From positions 62,001 to 126,000 of the forward strand of contig NC_057762.1 of NCBI RefSeq assembly GCF_010389155.1: 64,000 nt of DNA, written 5' to 3'. Of this stretch, positions 30,678 to 42,116 are shown piece after piece (position 1 is the stretch's first letter; each line of letters begins with the position of its first letter). The position numbers were made by a program, and so were the translations under genes. Origin of the DNA: Erigeron canadensis (lineage: Eukaryota > Streptophyta > Magnoliopsida > Asterales > Asteraceae). Under the pieces are notes generated by a model. That model was not told the origin of the DNA, did not search any database, and saw only the letters and a list, made by a program, of their open reading frames with translations.

Positions 30678-33038
30678 TCTAATATGAATCTGCATTCTTC
30701 ATACCATTGAGAAGTATCAGCTTCTCAAAGCGAGTCTTATCAAATGCTCTAGTATACAAATCAGCCAGATTATCATCAGTTATAACCTTTTCCAAATGAA
30801 TTAACTTCTTTTAGGCACAATCACGTAAGAAATGATGTCTAATATCAATACGCTTGGTGACTTTATGCATGACTGGGTTATTTTAAATATCTATAGCTGT
30901 CTTATTGTCTATTCTAATAGGTGTGTCAAGGAAATCCATACCGTAGTCACGAAGTTGTTGCTGAATCCACAATACCTGGGAACAACAGCTACCAGTAGCT
31001 ATATACTCTGCTTCATATGAATACTGAGCAACACATGTCTGCTTCTTGCACTGCCATGATACTAATCTTCCAACTAAGAACTGACAACCTCTAGTCGTAG
31101 ACTTCCTGTCGTTGTTACAACCGCCAAAATCCGAATTAGTATATGCAACAAAGTCAAACGTACCTCACATTGGATACCATAGACCAAGCCCTTGGTTTCC
31201 TTTCAAATAACGTAGGATACGTTTTGTTGCAACCAAATGTGACTCTTTCGGATCAGCTTGAAATCTAGCACAGAGACAAACAGCAAACATAATATCTGGA
31301 CGGGAAGCTGTCAGATACATCAATGAGCCAATAATAGCACGATAATAAGTTACGTCAACAGGTACATCTTTTGGATCAAGAACTCCTAAGCTATGATTTT
31401 GCTGAATAGGAGTACCATATGTCTTGGATTATAACATTTGAAACCTCTCCAAGATGTCATTGACATACTTAGACTGGTGAATGAAAAATCCATCTTTCCT
31501 TTGATCAACCAGTAGTCCGAGGAAGAATTAAAGTTCCCCCATAGCACTCATTTCAAATTGCTTTTTCATGCTCATTTCAAATTCTTTGCACATCTTAGTG
31601 TTAGATGAACCAAAAATGATATCATCTACATAAACTTGTACAATCAAGTAATATCTCTTCCGCCATTTGATAAACAATGTGTTGTCTATCGAACCTCTTG
31701 TAAAACCATTTGTCAACAAATGTGTCGACAACTTTTCATACCACACCCTGGGTGCTTGATGCAATCCATAAAGAGCCTTATCAAGTCGATATGCTCTTCT
31801 TGGATAGTTAGGATCTTCAAACCCCGGTTGTTGGTGAACATAAACTTCTTCTTTAACTTCACGATACAAGAAGGCACTCTTAACGTCTAACTGATACGAC
31901 TTTATACCTTTGAAGCTAGCATAGGCCAAATATAACCTTATAGCTTCAATCCGAGCAACTGGTGAAAATGTTTCGTTATAGTCATATCCTTCTCATTGTG
32001 CAAACCCCTGAACTTCTAAACGTGACTTATTCCTTGTAACGATCCCTTTATCATCTCGTCTGCATTTAAATACCCAATGAGTTCCAATTGGTTCTTTACC
32101 TCTAGGCACATCTACTAACTCCCATACTCCAAGTTTTTCAAATTGAGCTAATTCTTCTTGCATGGCCTCAACCCAGAAAGGATCCTTAAATGCTGCCTTA
32201 ACATTCTTAGGTTCTTCTTGGGAAATGAAACAGGAATACAAACACTCAGTTATCAGTCCTGAATCCTTAACTTCACAAAACAAACTAGTCATCACCTAAT
32301 TCAACTTATTTCTAGTTCGTACAGTTTCTGTAGCATCACCAAGAATGTTTGTAATTGGATGAGCCTTATTTACTCGATATTGAGGAACCGAATCAACATT
32401 TAGATTATCTCCTAAATTCGATTTAATCTGAAATTCAGTAGAACTAAAATCATCTTCTGATTCTTCAGAAATAGGATCATTATCAAGTAGTGGAAGCTTT
32501 GAAGGAGTGAGTGGAGTAGTGTTCTCGGGTTCAGAAACATCTGAATCTGATATCGTATCATTGTCCTTACTATCTTCATCAACAACAATAGGAGACTAAA
32601 CTTTGGTTGGAGTAGTATTGACATTTTTAGAAGATGGAAATGTAGGCAATGGAGTATAATCCATATGATCTCTTAATATGATCACATCATCAAACTGTTT
32701 CAGGATCTGAATAAGAAGCAGGACCGTGTAATGATCGAAATACACTATCATAATCGAAGTTCTTGCCTGTTCCATAATGAATAGCGGTTTTATGACTCAC
32801 AATCTTGACATTTGTACCTAAGTCAACTTTGCCCGTTTGTTTGTTGTAAACCCAACAAATTGAAGTACTTGGTTCAACATTCTTTAAATTTGGCTGAGTA
32901 AGATATTTCAAGAAAGTACACGGTACACCGAAAGGTTCAACATTCTGTAAATTTCGTTTCTTCTTATGTAAAAGCTCATAACATGTCTTATAATGACGCT
33001 TGACTACAGAAACCAAATTTAAAATATGACATGTTGTA
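30678..33038 (-). pseudogene. Copia pol fragment: integrase end, RT and RNase H
   Basis: On the minus strand, from 33038 down: end of integrase (LNLVSVVKRHYKTCYELLH, FGVPCTFLKY, SHKTAIHYGTG), a Ser/Asp-rich linker, RT (DPFWVEAMQEELAQFEKLGVW, IGTHWVFKCRRDDKG, YQLDVKSAFLY, KALYGLHQAPRVWY and the catalytic YVDDIIFGS at about 31610), and RNase H (GSLMYLTASRPDI, RYLKG, SDFGGCNNDRKSTTRGC, QVLWIQQQLRDYG, HHFLRD) ending near 30678. Stops after GFAQ (about 31990), after MGEL (31525) and near 31430 break the frame. This is the 3' two-thirds of a Copia element; the upstream part is replaced by the Gypsy LTR that starts at 33039. It cannot encode an active enzyme. Confidence 0.85.
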
Positions 33039-35917
33039 TGTAACATCCCGAAACTTTTTGACGTTGACCGTTAACTTGTCGTTAGAGACCGTTAGTTACT
33101 ATGTGTTTTGTATGTGCTTGTGTGAATTAAATGATTTACGTGAGATATGTGTTAAAGTGATTTAAAGTAATGAAATTAAAGTGAAATATGATTAATAAAG
33201 TCAATTAATGTTCCCGATAAGATAAAAGGGTCGATAAGTGTTCTGGTAGGCGTTAAAAGAGCCGTTAAAGGCCGAAACAAGTTATAACGAAGTGCGAGGG
33301 CCTAGATGTAAAGTTGGGAAAGTTACTTCAGTATATAAAGGCCATGATTCACGACCATAATGCAGAAAAATCAATTCCAATACCCCAAAAAAGTCTTGCA
33401 CACAAACCCTAGGTCAATTCTTCAATAACTAGTCGATTTCCAGGGATTTCGGAAGGGTTTTGGCTTGGTTTTTGATCCATTGAGCAACCCTACAGGTATT
33501 ATATCATCATTTGATTGCTGATTATATTTTAAAGTAGTTTTTGTCTCTGTAGATTCGACCTTGAGGGTTAGGGTTGTTCGAAGTTGATGAGTAAAATCAT
33601 TAATATAGTTCATTAATTGTCAAGATGTAAACTTTAATTTTGAATAATGTTGTTTATATGTAAGTAAGTGAATCCTAGGTGTTTAATTACATCCATGTGT
33701 GTTCAGTTGTGTTTTTGAATCAAACGTTGCTGTTTCGAGTCATTTTGATGATCAAAAAGGGGGATTCATTTATCTAATTGATTCAAGGATTAATTAATAT
33801 TTTCAAATGCTTAATTCTGACCTATTTGATGTCAATTTAATGGGTGTAATTCGTGGTGGAGGTTTGGGAATCGTTCGGAAGGAGATTAAAGAAAAACAAA
33901 AAAAGGTTTTGATGGTCGGCACCCGAGGTGCGGCGCACCTGGTCTTTGGTGTGACATACCTGGGCTGGGTTTGAGTTTTCTGTTTGTTTGGTGCAACGCA
34001 CTGATGGGGGCTGCGACGCACTTGCAAGTCTGGTGGTCGTTTAGGCTTGTTTTAGTGCTCATTTGACCGATAGACCTTAGATATAAGTTATGTTGATGTT
34101 TAGGGAGCTTGGAGATGTTCTTTAAGGTCCCGTTTATGTTACATGTCGATTATATATGTGATAGGTAGTCAGGAACTCGAAGAAGATATTTTAAAGTTGC
34201 TTATTGATCGTTGTGCTCGTCATCAGGTAAGTTACATGACTTTTCTCACGCTGGAGGCACAACAAAATGTGGTTTTCTATAATGAACCTCTTAATCGGAT
34301 TATCTTATGTGTGTTGGGTTTTCCTGGTTTTGCGGGAGGTTATGTTGGAATATATGCATGTTGAAATGATTTATGTTGATATGATGACGTTTAAAGTAGA
34401 AGTATAGATATGCATATGAAGTATGATGCTTATAATGACTTTGCTATGATATGTTTAAGATATGTGTTGTTGATAATGTCATTGATATGCCTTAATGTTG
34501 ATATGTGATTGCTTATATGTGGGACTTAAGTATGATATGTCTAATTCACTAGATATACGTGGGAATTGCTATGAGTTGTGCACGTTAGTGGGATAAAACG
34601 CTAAAGTAGATGTGGGATTAGTTAGGTAATGAATATATCTAATGTTAAAGAAAAGTGTAAAATGTGGGAAATCGTTTTAGCCTTAGTGTTAGTGCATAAG
34701 AGTAAGAAAGATATAAATACGTGGGAAATGATATAGCAACATACGTGAGATTGATGTGGGAAGTGTTCAGCTTAACCCGTGCTAGTTGTAAAGCTAGTGC
34801 GTAAGACGTGGGAAATCGTGCTAGATGTAATGCTAGTGCGTAAGACGTGGGAAACTGAGCTAGTTGTAATGCTAGTGTGTAAGATGTGGGAAATTGTGCT
34901 AGTTGTAAAGCTAGTGTGTAAAACGTGGGAAATCGTGCTAGATGTAATGCTAGTACGTAAGATGTGGGAAACCATGCTAGTTGTAATGCTAGTGCGTAAG
35001 ATGTGGGAACCCATGCTAGTTGTAATACTTGTGCGTAAGATGTGGGAAATCGTGCTAGTTGTAAAGCTAGTGCGTAATATGTAAATTAGTTTAATATTTA
35101 AATTGCTTAAAGATGTAAGATGTGGGAATAAGTTGAATAAGATAACTATATGAATATGGGAGAAAGATGTACATGTAATTTAAGACGTGGGATTACAATG
35201 TGACGTGAGATTTAAGTAAGATATGTTGATATGTGTGATATAATCGTTGATAGGCACAATTAGAAGTAATTACTCTACATATGCTATACGTATACGTGTG
35301 ATATTTTTATGTGAGATATGTAAGACGTGACATGATGATTAAGTTGTATCTATATGAAGATATGATTTGAAATGTGTAGGGATGCGGGAATAAGTAATGG
35401 TGGGATTATCTTACGATTTCTGTGGTTGATATGTAATGTGGTCATGTTTTGATAAGTATATTACGAAGAAGTTTTATGAAAGTAAAATGAAGAACGTCTT
35501 ATTAAATGTGTATATCTTACTTAGCTAATTTATTAGCTAACACTTGCTTTTATGAAAATGTTGTGACCTTCAGGATAAGCAGGTTTGAGCTAGGAAAGGA
35601 TTAGCTCGGTGAGATGGGTTGAAGTAATAAAGAAGATCGCATTAGTGTCCTTAATGCTTAGACTTCACCTTTTAGCCTTATGTCTTGGCTACTCTTTTAT
35701 GATTGACTATGTATGTAATAATGAATGGCATTTATGTTGGCGCCATGACTTGGATTTCATTTGATTATTTTGATGATGCAATTTAGTAACACCATCTATG
35801 TAAGGTACCATCCGGTTACGGATGGGGCAGTTTTAAAGTGATCCTTTTCCACTTATTTTTAAACGCCGTTTGGAAAAGTTTTTTGAAATCCAGGTTTTTA
35901 AAATGACGGGTGTTACA
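33039..35917 (+). repeat. 5' LTR of Gypsy element F (2879 bp)
   Basis: The TATA box TATATAAAG is at 33332-33340, followed by a transcribed leader. Three GTGCGGCGCAC-like words occur at 33928-34022. A 39-bp tandem array lies at about 34777-35077. The LTR structure (TATA near the start, long R/U5, tandem array) parallels the Tekay-like LTR at 22913-25702, but the sequences differ. Confidence 0.8.
34777..35077 (+). repeat. 39-bp tandem array in the LTR of element F
   Basis: About 7.5 copies of CGTGCTAGTTGTAAAGCTAG then TGCGTAAGACGTGGGAAAT with modest variation. Because 39 is a multiple of three, both strands stay open over the array. This gives false ORFs with SHVLRTSITSST-type repeats. Confidence 0.85.
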
Positions 35918-36133
35918 AGTTGGTATGAGAAATGATAGGCTTAAACCGCATGAGAAATGATAGGCTTAAGTAGTGATGCTTTAGCTTTATGATGAAATGC
36001 CTTTAGGACGGGTTGGGAAGAGTGAAAGTGTAGGTTTGAGGCAATATATGTTATATGATTTGTTATGTTAAGTTGGCCCTAACCTGTCGTTGTTGTAATC
36101 TGTCCATAATCGTCGTTATATGTAGTAGACAAG

Positions 36134-36642
36134 ATGATTAATACTCGCGTTAACACTAGTCGAAAGGATGGAGCAACCGCTAGTATTACTCCTCTTAAGC
36201 AAGGTAGGAATGTCAATGATGCCAACCAAGGGCAGCCCCGTAGGGAACAACCAGAATTTCGTATGGAGAATGTTCAACCTAGGAATGGCTTTGAAGATGA
36301 AGAACATCTGGTACTTGAAAGGATTCCTACACGTGCTGAAATGTTTGATGAGTTGAGGGCTATACGAGTTCAACTAAGGAGAACTCATAATGAACTAAGG
36401 AAAGCAAGGGCTGAAAAAGAGGTTGACTCCTCACAAGATGAACGGGTGAGTGATCGGGTTGTTGTACATCCTCAGAATGTTGTTGCTGATGTGAATGGTG
36501 GAGTGAATGTAGTAGAGCCTCGTGTTGTGGTCGCCCCTCAATTCCATAACTTTAAATATGAAAGCTTTAAAAAGTGTGGTGCCAAGGAGTTTGATGGCAC
36601 ACTTGATGCAATGGGTGCTATGGAATGGCTTGCTGATATTGA
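36134..36642 (+). pseudogene. Gypsy gag N-terminus (element F), truncated
   Basis: ATG at 36134 gives MINTRVNTSRKDGATASITP, a charged region with a predicted coiled coil (FDELRAIRVQLRRTHNELRKARAEKE), then the start of the Retrotrans_gag domain (FKYESFKKCGAKEFDGTLDA, AMEWLADIEVVL). After about codon 170 the frame runs into the LTR of the Athila element, so most of Gag and all of Pol are missing. The FKKCGA.EF.G...A..W motif fits chromovirus gag such as Tekay. Confidence 0.7.
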
Positions 36643-38088
36643 AGTCGTTTTAAGCTTAAATATGTGCAAATTACATGTGTATTCGAAGCTTAATGGTATT
36701 GTTAGTGATTTCAGGCTTAGAACCAGTACATTGGTTAGAAATGGCATTTGGAAGGTTAAAAGATGCATTAGGATGGTTCTTGGACGAGCACGAGTGAAGA
36801 CGAGTTGAAAAATACAAGTTTAGTGAGTTCTGGAGCTATATGCGGTGCACAGGAGGAGTATGCGGCGCACGAAAACAAGGAATTTTGATCAGGGAATTTG
36901 GCAAAAGTCCCTATGCGGCGCACAAGAGGTTCATGCGGCGCATATCGGGCGCCCAATATTTGGAAACTTCACTTTTGTGCGGCGCACGGACGTCGTGTGC
37001 AGCGTACAAATTGAGTCGGTAGAAACCCTTTTTGATTTTCACCATAAATACAAGACCAAAAGCCTCCCATTCGATACACATTCACTTCCAGTCGATTTTA
37101 GGGTTCTTTGACGTAATATACAGCAGCTTTTTCGTCCACCAAGATCTAAGGGTTGCTCGTGAGTTTCAAGGCATTCAAACATCGATTTTCTTAGATTTTC
37201 ATTCCCTTTCGTACTTTGGTACAAGATGTTTACTCTTTCTTTTACTATTTGTGACTTATTTATGATTATGTCTAACTAAATAACTTCATCATCCACTGAG
37301 ATGAAGTGACACGTTCAATAATGGTTGCATAATCCTTTGAATTCAAGTTGATTGTTAAACGTTTTGTCATAATCTTAATGTTTTGAGTTCATGTGCTCTT
37401 ATCTACTGTTTTGTTGATAATGGATGAATGATTTAGAGGTATCTAGGTTTAGGAGTACATTGTTCTAGTCGATTGGGTACAATTGATAGGTTTACACCTA
37501 TCAAGATAATAAACAACAATAGATAATAGAATTCAAAGTGTTAACGGTTTGGTAAAATCGATAGACAAGATTGTTTACAATAACAATTCAATTCGTCAAT
37601 CTAGTAGGTCTTGATAGGGAAGGTGGTCACTAGAACTTAGGGGTTGAAAGATTGGTTAATGGGTCGGATAGGGTAATAAGCCAGGTGCGCAACTAGTGAG
37701 TTCTTTATTCTACCTCGTTATAAAATCAACAAGTTGAATTGGTTTTAACATAGATGCAACCTAAATAATGTGTATCATGGAGTCGAAGTGGATGATCTTT
37801 TAATTTTATTTGATATACGGCAATTTTTCTTTTCAATTGAATTCTTAAGAATTGCTAACTTTAAACTTTACTAACTCAAACAAAATCCAAGATGACGTGG
37901 AGTCTTTAAAATCCAACCTTTTGTCTAAGCTACTTATAACTCGCTTGCTCTTGTTAGTCTCTGTGGATTTGACCTGAACTTACCTTGAAGCTATATTGCA
38001 TACGAACGGGTCCACTGCCTGAAAGTGTGTAGTAGTCAGTTCTAGGGTATTTCTTGTTTATAAATTTAAGACTAGATTTTACGCATCA
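36643..38088 (+). repeat. 5' LTR of the Athila element (5' end missing)
   Basis: Aligns with 56220-57619. It contains six TGCGGCGCAC-like words (36841-37007), a CATAAATACAAG TATA-like box (37043) and the end TTTACGCATCA. The first 39 bp present in the 3' LTR are absent and the gag of element F abuts directly. Confidence 0.8.
36841..37007 (+). promoter_or_regulatory. TGCGGCGCAC motif cluster upstream of the Athila TATA box
   Basis: Copies at 36841, 36861, 36914, 36934, 36978 and 36997 (variants TGCGGTGCAC, TGCGGCGCAT, TGCAGCGTAC). The same cluster recurs in the 3' LTR (56362-56527). Inverse copies flank the env-position ORF leader (49645-49825 and 50672-50757). The word also occurs in the LTR of element F (33929). 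Confidence 0.55.
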
Positions 38089-38301
38089 TGTTTTTGGCAC
38101 CGCTGCCAAAGACTAATTTAAGAGTTTTAGTTTGAGATTTCATAGTGGATCCTTTCTTGTACTCACGTGCAAGAGAGTTACTTGTTTTCTTAGGTTAATT
38201 TTCGATTTTTAGTCATAATTTTTCTGTTTTGTTTTGTTTGTGTAACTTGGTGTGTTTGACGCTTTTTCTATGTTTGTGTTTTTCAGGTTGTTTCCTAGTT
38301 A

Positions 38302-39282
38302 ATGACCACAAGGGCTGCTGGTGTACCACTAGTAAGTCCTCAATCTAATCCGGGAAAGACGAAAAGATGTGGGAAGAAACCTTCTAAAACCGTTAACCTT
38401 TCACCTAGCAAAATAGATTCCTTAAACTTAAACGTTGAATCTGAAAGTTCCACCCATTCCACCCCACTAACTTCACCTAGAAATTCACCACATTCAACAC
38501 CAAACTCAACTCCACCCTCTACACCTCCTACTACACCTAGAAACATGGCCGCATACATGATTCATCCGTTTGGTAAGACTATTGGGGAGAGTACTCGAGT
38601 CATTGCACCTAATAGGGGCTCGGCTATTCGTCCTCCAATCACCGCTCCGAATTTCAATGTCAAGGGTAATCATTTGTCTCGGGTTGAGGAAAATCAGTTT
38701 GACGGGGTTGTTAAGTGGGATCCGTATTATTATGTGGAGAAGTTTGAAAAAGTTTTTCGATTGTTCAAGTGTGGGGAGACTCAAATGCTACATGTTAAGC
38801 TTGAATTGTTTCCGTTGTCTCTCACGGGAGAGGCGGCGACTTGGTATAAGAATCTCGATGAAAACATATTTGAGACATGGGAAGAATTGAGGGAAGGATT
38901 CATTGAGCGGTTCTTTCCGACTCAATTGGTTGAAACAATGAAATTGGAGATCCGGGCTTTTAAGCAACATAGTGATGAGGATTTGGTAGGTGCTTGGAAA
39001 AGATAGAAGGAATTGATGAGGAATTGCCCCGGGCATGGTATTCAATTAAATGAGTACATTCTTATTTTCTTCTGGGGTTTAGATAACCGCACTCAAAGGG
39101 AATTGGATTGGGCTTGTGGAGGTAACATTAATAATGTCACTTACAACGAAGCCTATAAGGTTATGGAAAATATGGTTCGTACAAGTGTGATTTGAGGAGC
39201 GGGTAGAACTAAACCGGACCTTGTTAAAACGGAAAGAAGAAGTGTGGCTCGGGTTGATAGTGGTGGAAGTAATGATGTTGTG
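38302..39282 (+). pseudogene. Athila gag, N-terminal part
   Basis: ATG at 38302 gives MTTRAAGVPLVSPQSNPGK, a Ser/Thr/Pro-rich region (STPNSTPPSTPPTTP-type), then the gag domain: NPKG-like GNHLSRVEENQFDG, WDPYYYVEKFEKVF, LFPLSLTGEAATWYKNL, TWEELREGFIERFFP, EDLVGAWKR. In-frame stops at 39004-39006 (TAG) and 39193-39195 (TGA) interrupt it. The frame continues to the insertion at 39282 and resumes in the same frame after 44650 once the 5-bp target duplication is counted. This shows that the Reina-like element entered an existing gag. Confidence 0.75.
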
Positions 39283-39686
39283 TGATAGAGCCTTTTTTAG
39301 TAGGCAAACACTCCAAAGAATTAAGAGAAGAAACAAGAGTTTTTGGGGCAATTTTCTGATATATTCCAAATGCAAAAACTACAAGTATTTAAAGATGCAT
39401 GAGATTACATGTACACCATGCCATGTTTGCATGTCCACCATGTCCCTTCCCTTATTCTTAGCCATGATCTACCACTATCTTATCCTAAATGCAAGCAACT
39501 ATGTTGGACACTTCAATACTAAAAGTAACAGAAATAAACGTGCAGAAATAAACATGCTGGTAACCAACTCCTAATGACTGGACTCCTTAATCCAACAACC
39601 TGCTGGGCTTTTGTTTGATGCGTTTGGGTCTGCCTTCAATCTGGGGTTGGGCCTGGTCTTGTGTAGTAGCAGACTGGGTCGTATCA
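39283..39686 (-). repeat. 3' LTR of the Reina-like element (404 bp)
   Basis: The last ~33 codons of the integrase ORF, including its stop at 39587, lie inside this LTR. By sequence identity the same codons also exist in the other LTR, without a start. Confidence 0.9.
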
Positions 39687-40930
39687 TCACCCCCCTCTTC
39701 AAAAACGACGTTGTCCTCAATGTCGGTAAAAAACGGAAATTGTTGTTGAAGAACCGATTTATCCTCCCAGGTAGACTCTTCCAATGGACGATTCTCCCAC
39801 TGTATAAGAAGTTGCTCTTCTCCATCTGGTCCAATCTTTCTATCTAAAACAGCTTCCGGTAAGAAGGATACTGCCCCCTCATTAAATGCTTCAATGTTAC
39901 CTTTGTTGGAAGCTATGTTGCCAAAACTTTGCTTCAACAATGAAACATGGAAAACTGGGTGTATTTTTGATGTTTGTGGCAATTCAAGCTTGTAGGCAAC
40001 TTTCCCAATACGATCCAGTATCTTGTATGGTCCAAAAAAACGCCTCGACAGTTTTGGACTTGCTCTAGCACTCACCGTTTGTTGACGGTATGGTTGGAGC
40101 TTCAAATAGACCCAATCTCCGATGTCAAACTCCTTCTCCATTCGATGTTTATTGGCTTGCTTGACCATGCGAGCTCGTGCAGCTTCCAGAGACTTTTTTA
40201 AAGCTTCTATAATTTCTTGATGATTCGAAAGAGACATATCAATAGAAGCATTGGAATTGGTTCCCGGAACATAATCATGAACAGACGTAGCTTCGTGGCC
40301 GTAAAGTGCTTTGAATGGCGTCATATTGATTGAACTGTGAAAATGGGTATTATAAGAAAATTCTGCCATATGTAAGTACCTTTCCCATTTCGATGGTGTA
40401 TCAAAAACAAATGCGCGCAAGTACGCCTCTAGACAGCGGTTTACTACTTCTGTTTGCCCGTCCGTCTGCGGGTGATAAGCACTTGAATGTAATAGCTTTG
40501 TGCCCATTTGTTTGAACATTTCTCGCCAGAAGGTGCTAACAAAAATCGGATCGCGATCCGAAACTATGGTTTTTGGTAAACCATGCAGCTTATAAATGTC
40601 TTTCATGAAAATGGTAGCGAGGGAGACTGCTGTATAATGCGATGGAAGAGCAATAAAGTGTGCAAATTTTGACAAACGGTCAACGATCACCAAATCACTA
40701 TTTTACCTTTTGATGGAGGTAGATTTGTGACAAAATCCATGGAGATGTCGTGCCAAGTTTGTTCAGGAACCGGTAGTGGCTGTATTAAACCATAAGGTTT
40801 ATGTGTGGGCATCTTGACAGCTTGACATACATCACAATTCCTGACAAAGGAGATAACATCTTTCTTTAAGCCCAACCATGAAAAAGAAGTGGATAACCTT
40901 TTGAATGTAGCTGTGCTTCCCGAATGGCCC
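39587..40930 (-). pseudogene. Reina-like integrase with chromodomain (two frameshifts)
   Basis: Integrase HHCC part (LKKDVISFVRNCDVCQAVK) at 40875-40700 is out of frame with the RT-RNase H ORF, and the core starting at 40693 is out of frame again. Each break coincides with a run of G where one G seems missing (about 40930 and 40688). The core has VDRLSKFAHF, VSDRDPIFVSTFW and YHPQTDGQTEVVNRCLE, giving the DDE set, and EFSYNTHFHSS. A C-terminal chromodomain follows (VLDRKIGPDGEEQLLIQWEN, LEESTWEDKSVLQQQFP). In plant chromoviruses this domain binds chromatin marks and steers integration. The tail crosses the polypurine tract and ends in the LTR. Confidence 0.85.
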
Positions 40931-42104
40931 CCACCGGAGACGAGTGGAATTCTTGTAATAATCTTTCTCTTACATTCCCAATTGGTGGAACCAGAATTTT
41001 GCCGCTGACATAAACGAGGTCATCTTTGTAGAGATGATGAGGGAACGCTGTTGGATCTGGTGTGATTTGTTGGATGATTTCAATGCCCGTTGGGTGATCT
41101 TTATAGTAATGCTTAATCTCATTTAGCCAAGGTGCTGTCACATGAGATAAGGCCAACATTGCAGGTATCTCAACTCTACTCAATGCATCCGCCACAGTGT
41201 TCTCTTTTCCCGGTTTGAAGTGGATTTTGAAGTCGTAACCTAACAGCTTTGTGATCCACTTTTGTTGTTCTGGTGTGTGAATTGTTTGGGTTAACATGTG
41301 CTTGAGACTATGATGGTCGGTATAGATACGAAAGTGGCTACCCAATAAGTATTGACGCCATTTACGAACGGATTCCATAATAGCATACAATTCCTTAGTG
41401 TATATGGATTGGGCTTGCATGGTGGGGCAAAGTTTTTTTGAGAAGAATGCAATGGGTCGATTGTTTTGTGACAGAACAGCCCCAATGGCATACCCCGAAG
41501 CATCCGTAGTGACATCAAACGGTTTTGAGAAATCGGGTAAGGCCAGTGTGATAAGATTTTGCATATGAGTTTTGAGGGTGGTGAATGCGTTCTCGGCTTT
41601 ATCGTTCCAGCTAAATTCCTTATCTTTGAGAAGGTCGGTTAATGGTGTGGCTATGTGAGCATATTGTGGCACGAATCGACGATAGTACCCTGTAATACCC
41701 AAAAATGCTCGTAATGTGGTGAAAGAGTTTGGTTTCGGCCACTGTTGAATAGAAATTATTTTCTCTGGTTCCGGACTTACACCACTGCCTGAAATACGAT
41801 GTCCCAAAAACGAGATATCGGTTACGGCGAAGACACATTTTGATGCTTTTGCATGGAACTGATGATCCTTTAAGGTTTGGAAAACAAACTGTAAGTGAGC
41901 ATAGTGATCTTCTTTCGAAGCACTATAAATCAAAATGTCGTCGAAAAACACCAAGACAAACTTGCGTAGAACCGACCGAAAAAGATCATTCATAGCCGAC
42001 TGAAACGTTGATGGAGCATTGGTTAGACCAAACGGCATTACCAAAAATTCATAATGGCCATCCGTTGTACGAAAAGCGGTTTTGTGGATATCTTCTTTTG
42101 CCAC
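40866..42104 (-). pseudogene. Reina-like RT and RNase H
   Basis: Continues the gag-protease ORF after a TAG at 42119-42117, with MPFGLTNAPSTFQSAMNDLF and the catalytic LVFFDDILIYS of RT, the connection region (FLGITGYYRRFVPQYA), and RNase H with TTDASGYAIGAVLSQ, YAIMESVRKWRQYLLG, YTDHHSLKHML and ALSR. The frame is open to about 40930, where a single-base deletion sends it to a stop at 40866. RT and RNase H residues look complete, so only the upstream stop and the downstream frameshifts disable this copy. Confidence 0.85.
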
Positions 42105-42116
42105 GCGAATTTGATG

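Larger units (their letters stand above)
33039..36642 (+). mobile_element. 5' part of a Gypsy element (element F): LTR, PBS, partial gag
   Basis: An LTR at 33039-35917 (TGTAACATCCCG ... CGGGTGTTACA), then TGGTATGAGA as a degenerate Met-type primer site at 35921, a leader and a gag beginning at 36134. The gag is cut at about 36642 by sequence of the Athila LTR. The LTR inserted in the integrase region of the Copia pseudogene. No 3' half or second LTR is in the window. Confidence 0.8.

Noticed and set aside
34772..35084. Overlapping ORFs on both strands with SHVLRTSITSST / MLVVKLVRKTWE repeats
   Set aside because: Produced by a 39-bp non-coding tandem array whose unit length is a multiple of three.
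36768..37265. Short ORFs in the Athila LTR
   Set aside because: They include the TGCGGCGCAC cluster, differ between the two LTR copies, and carry no domain; LTR noise.
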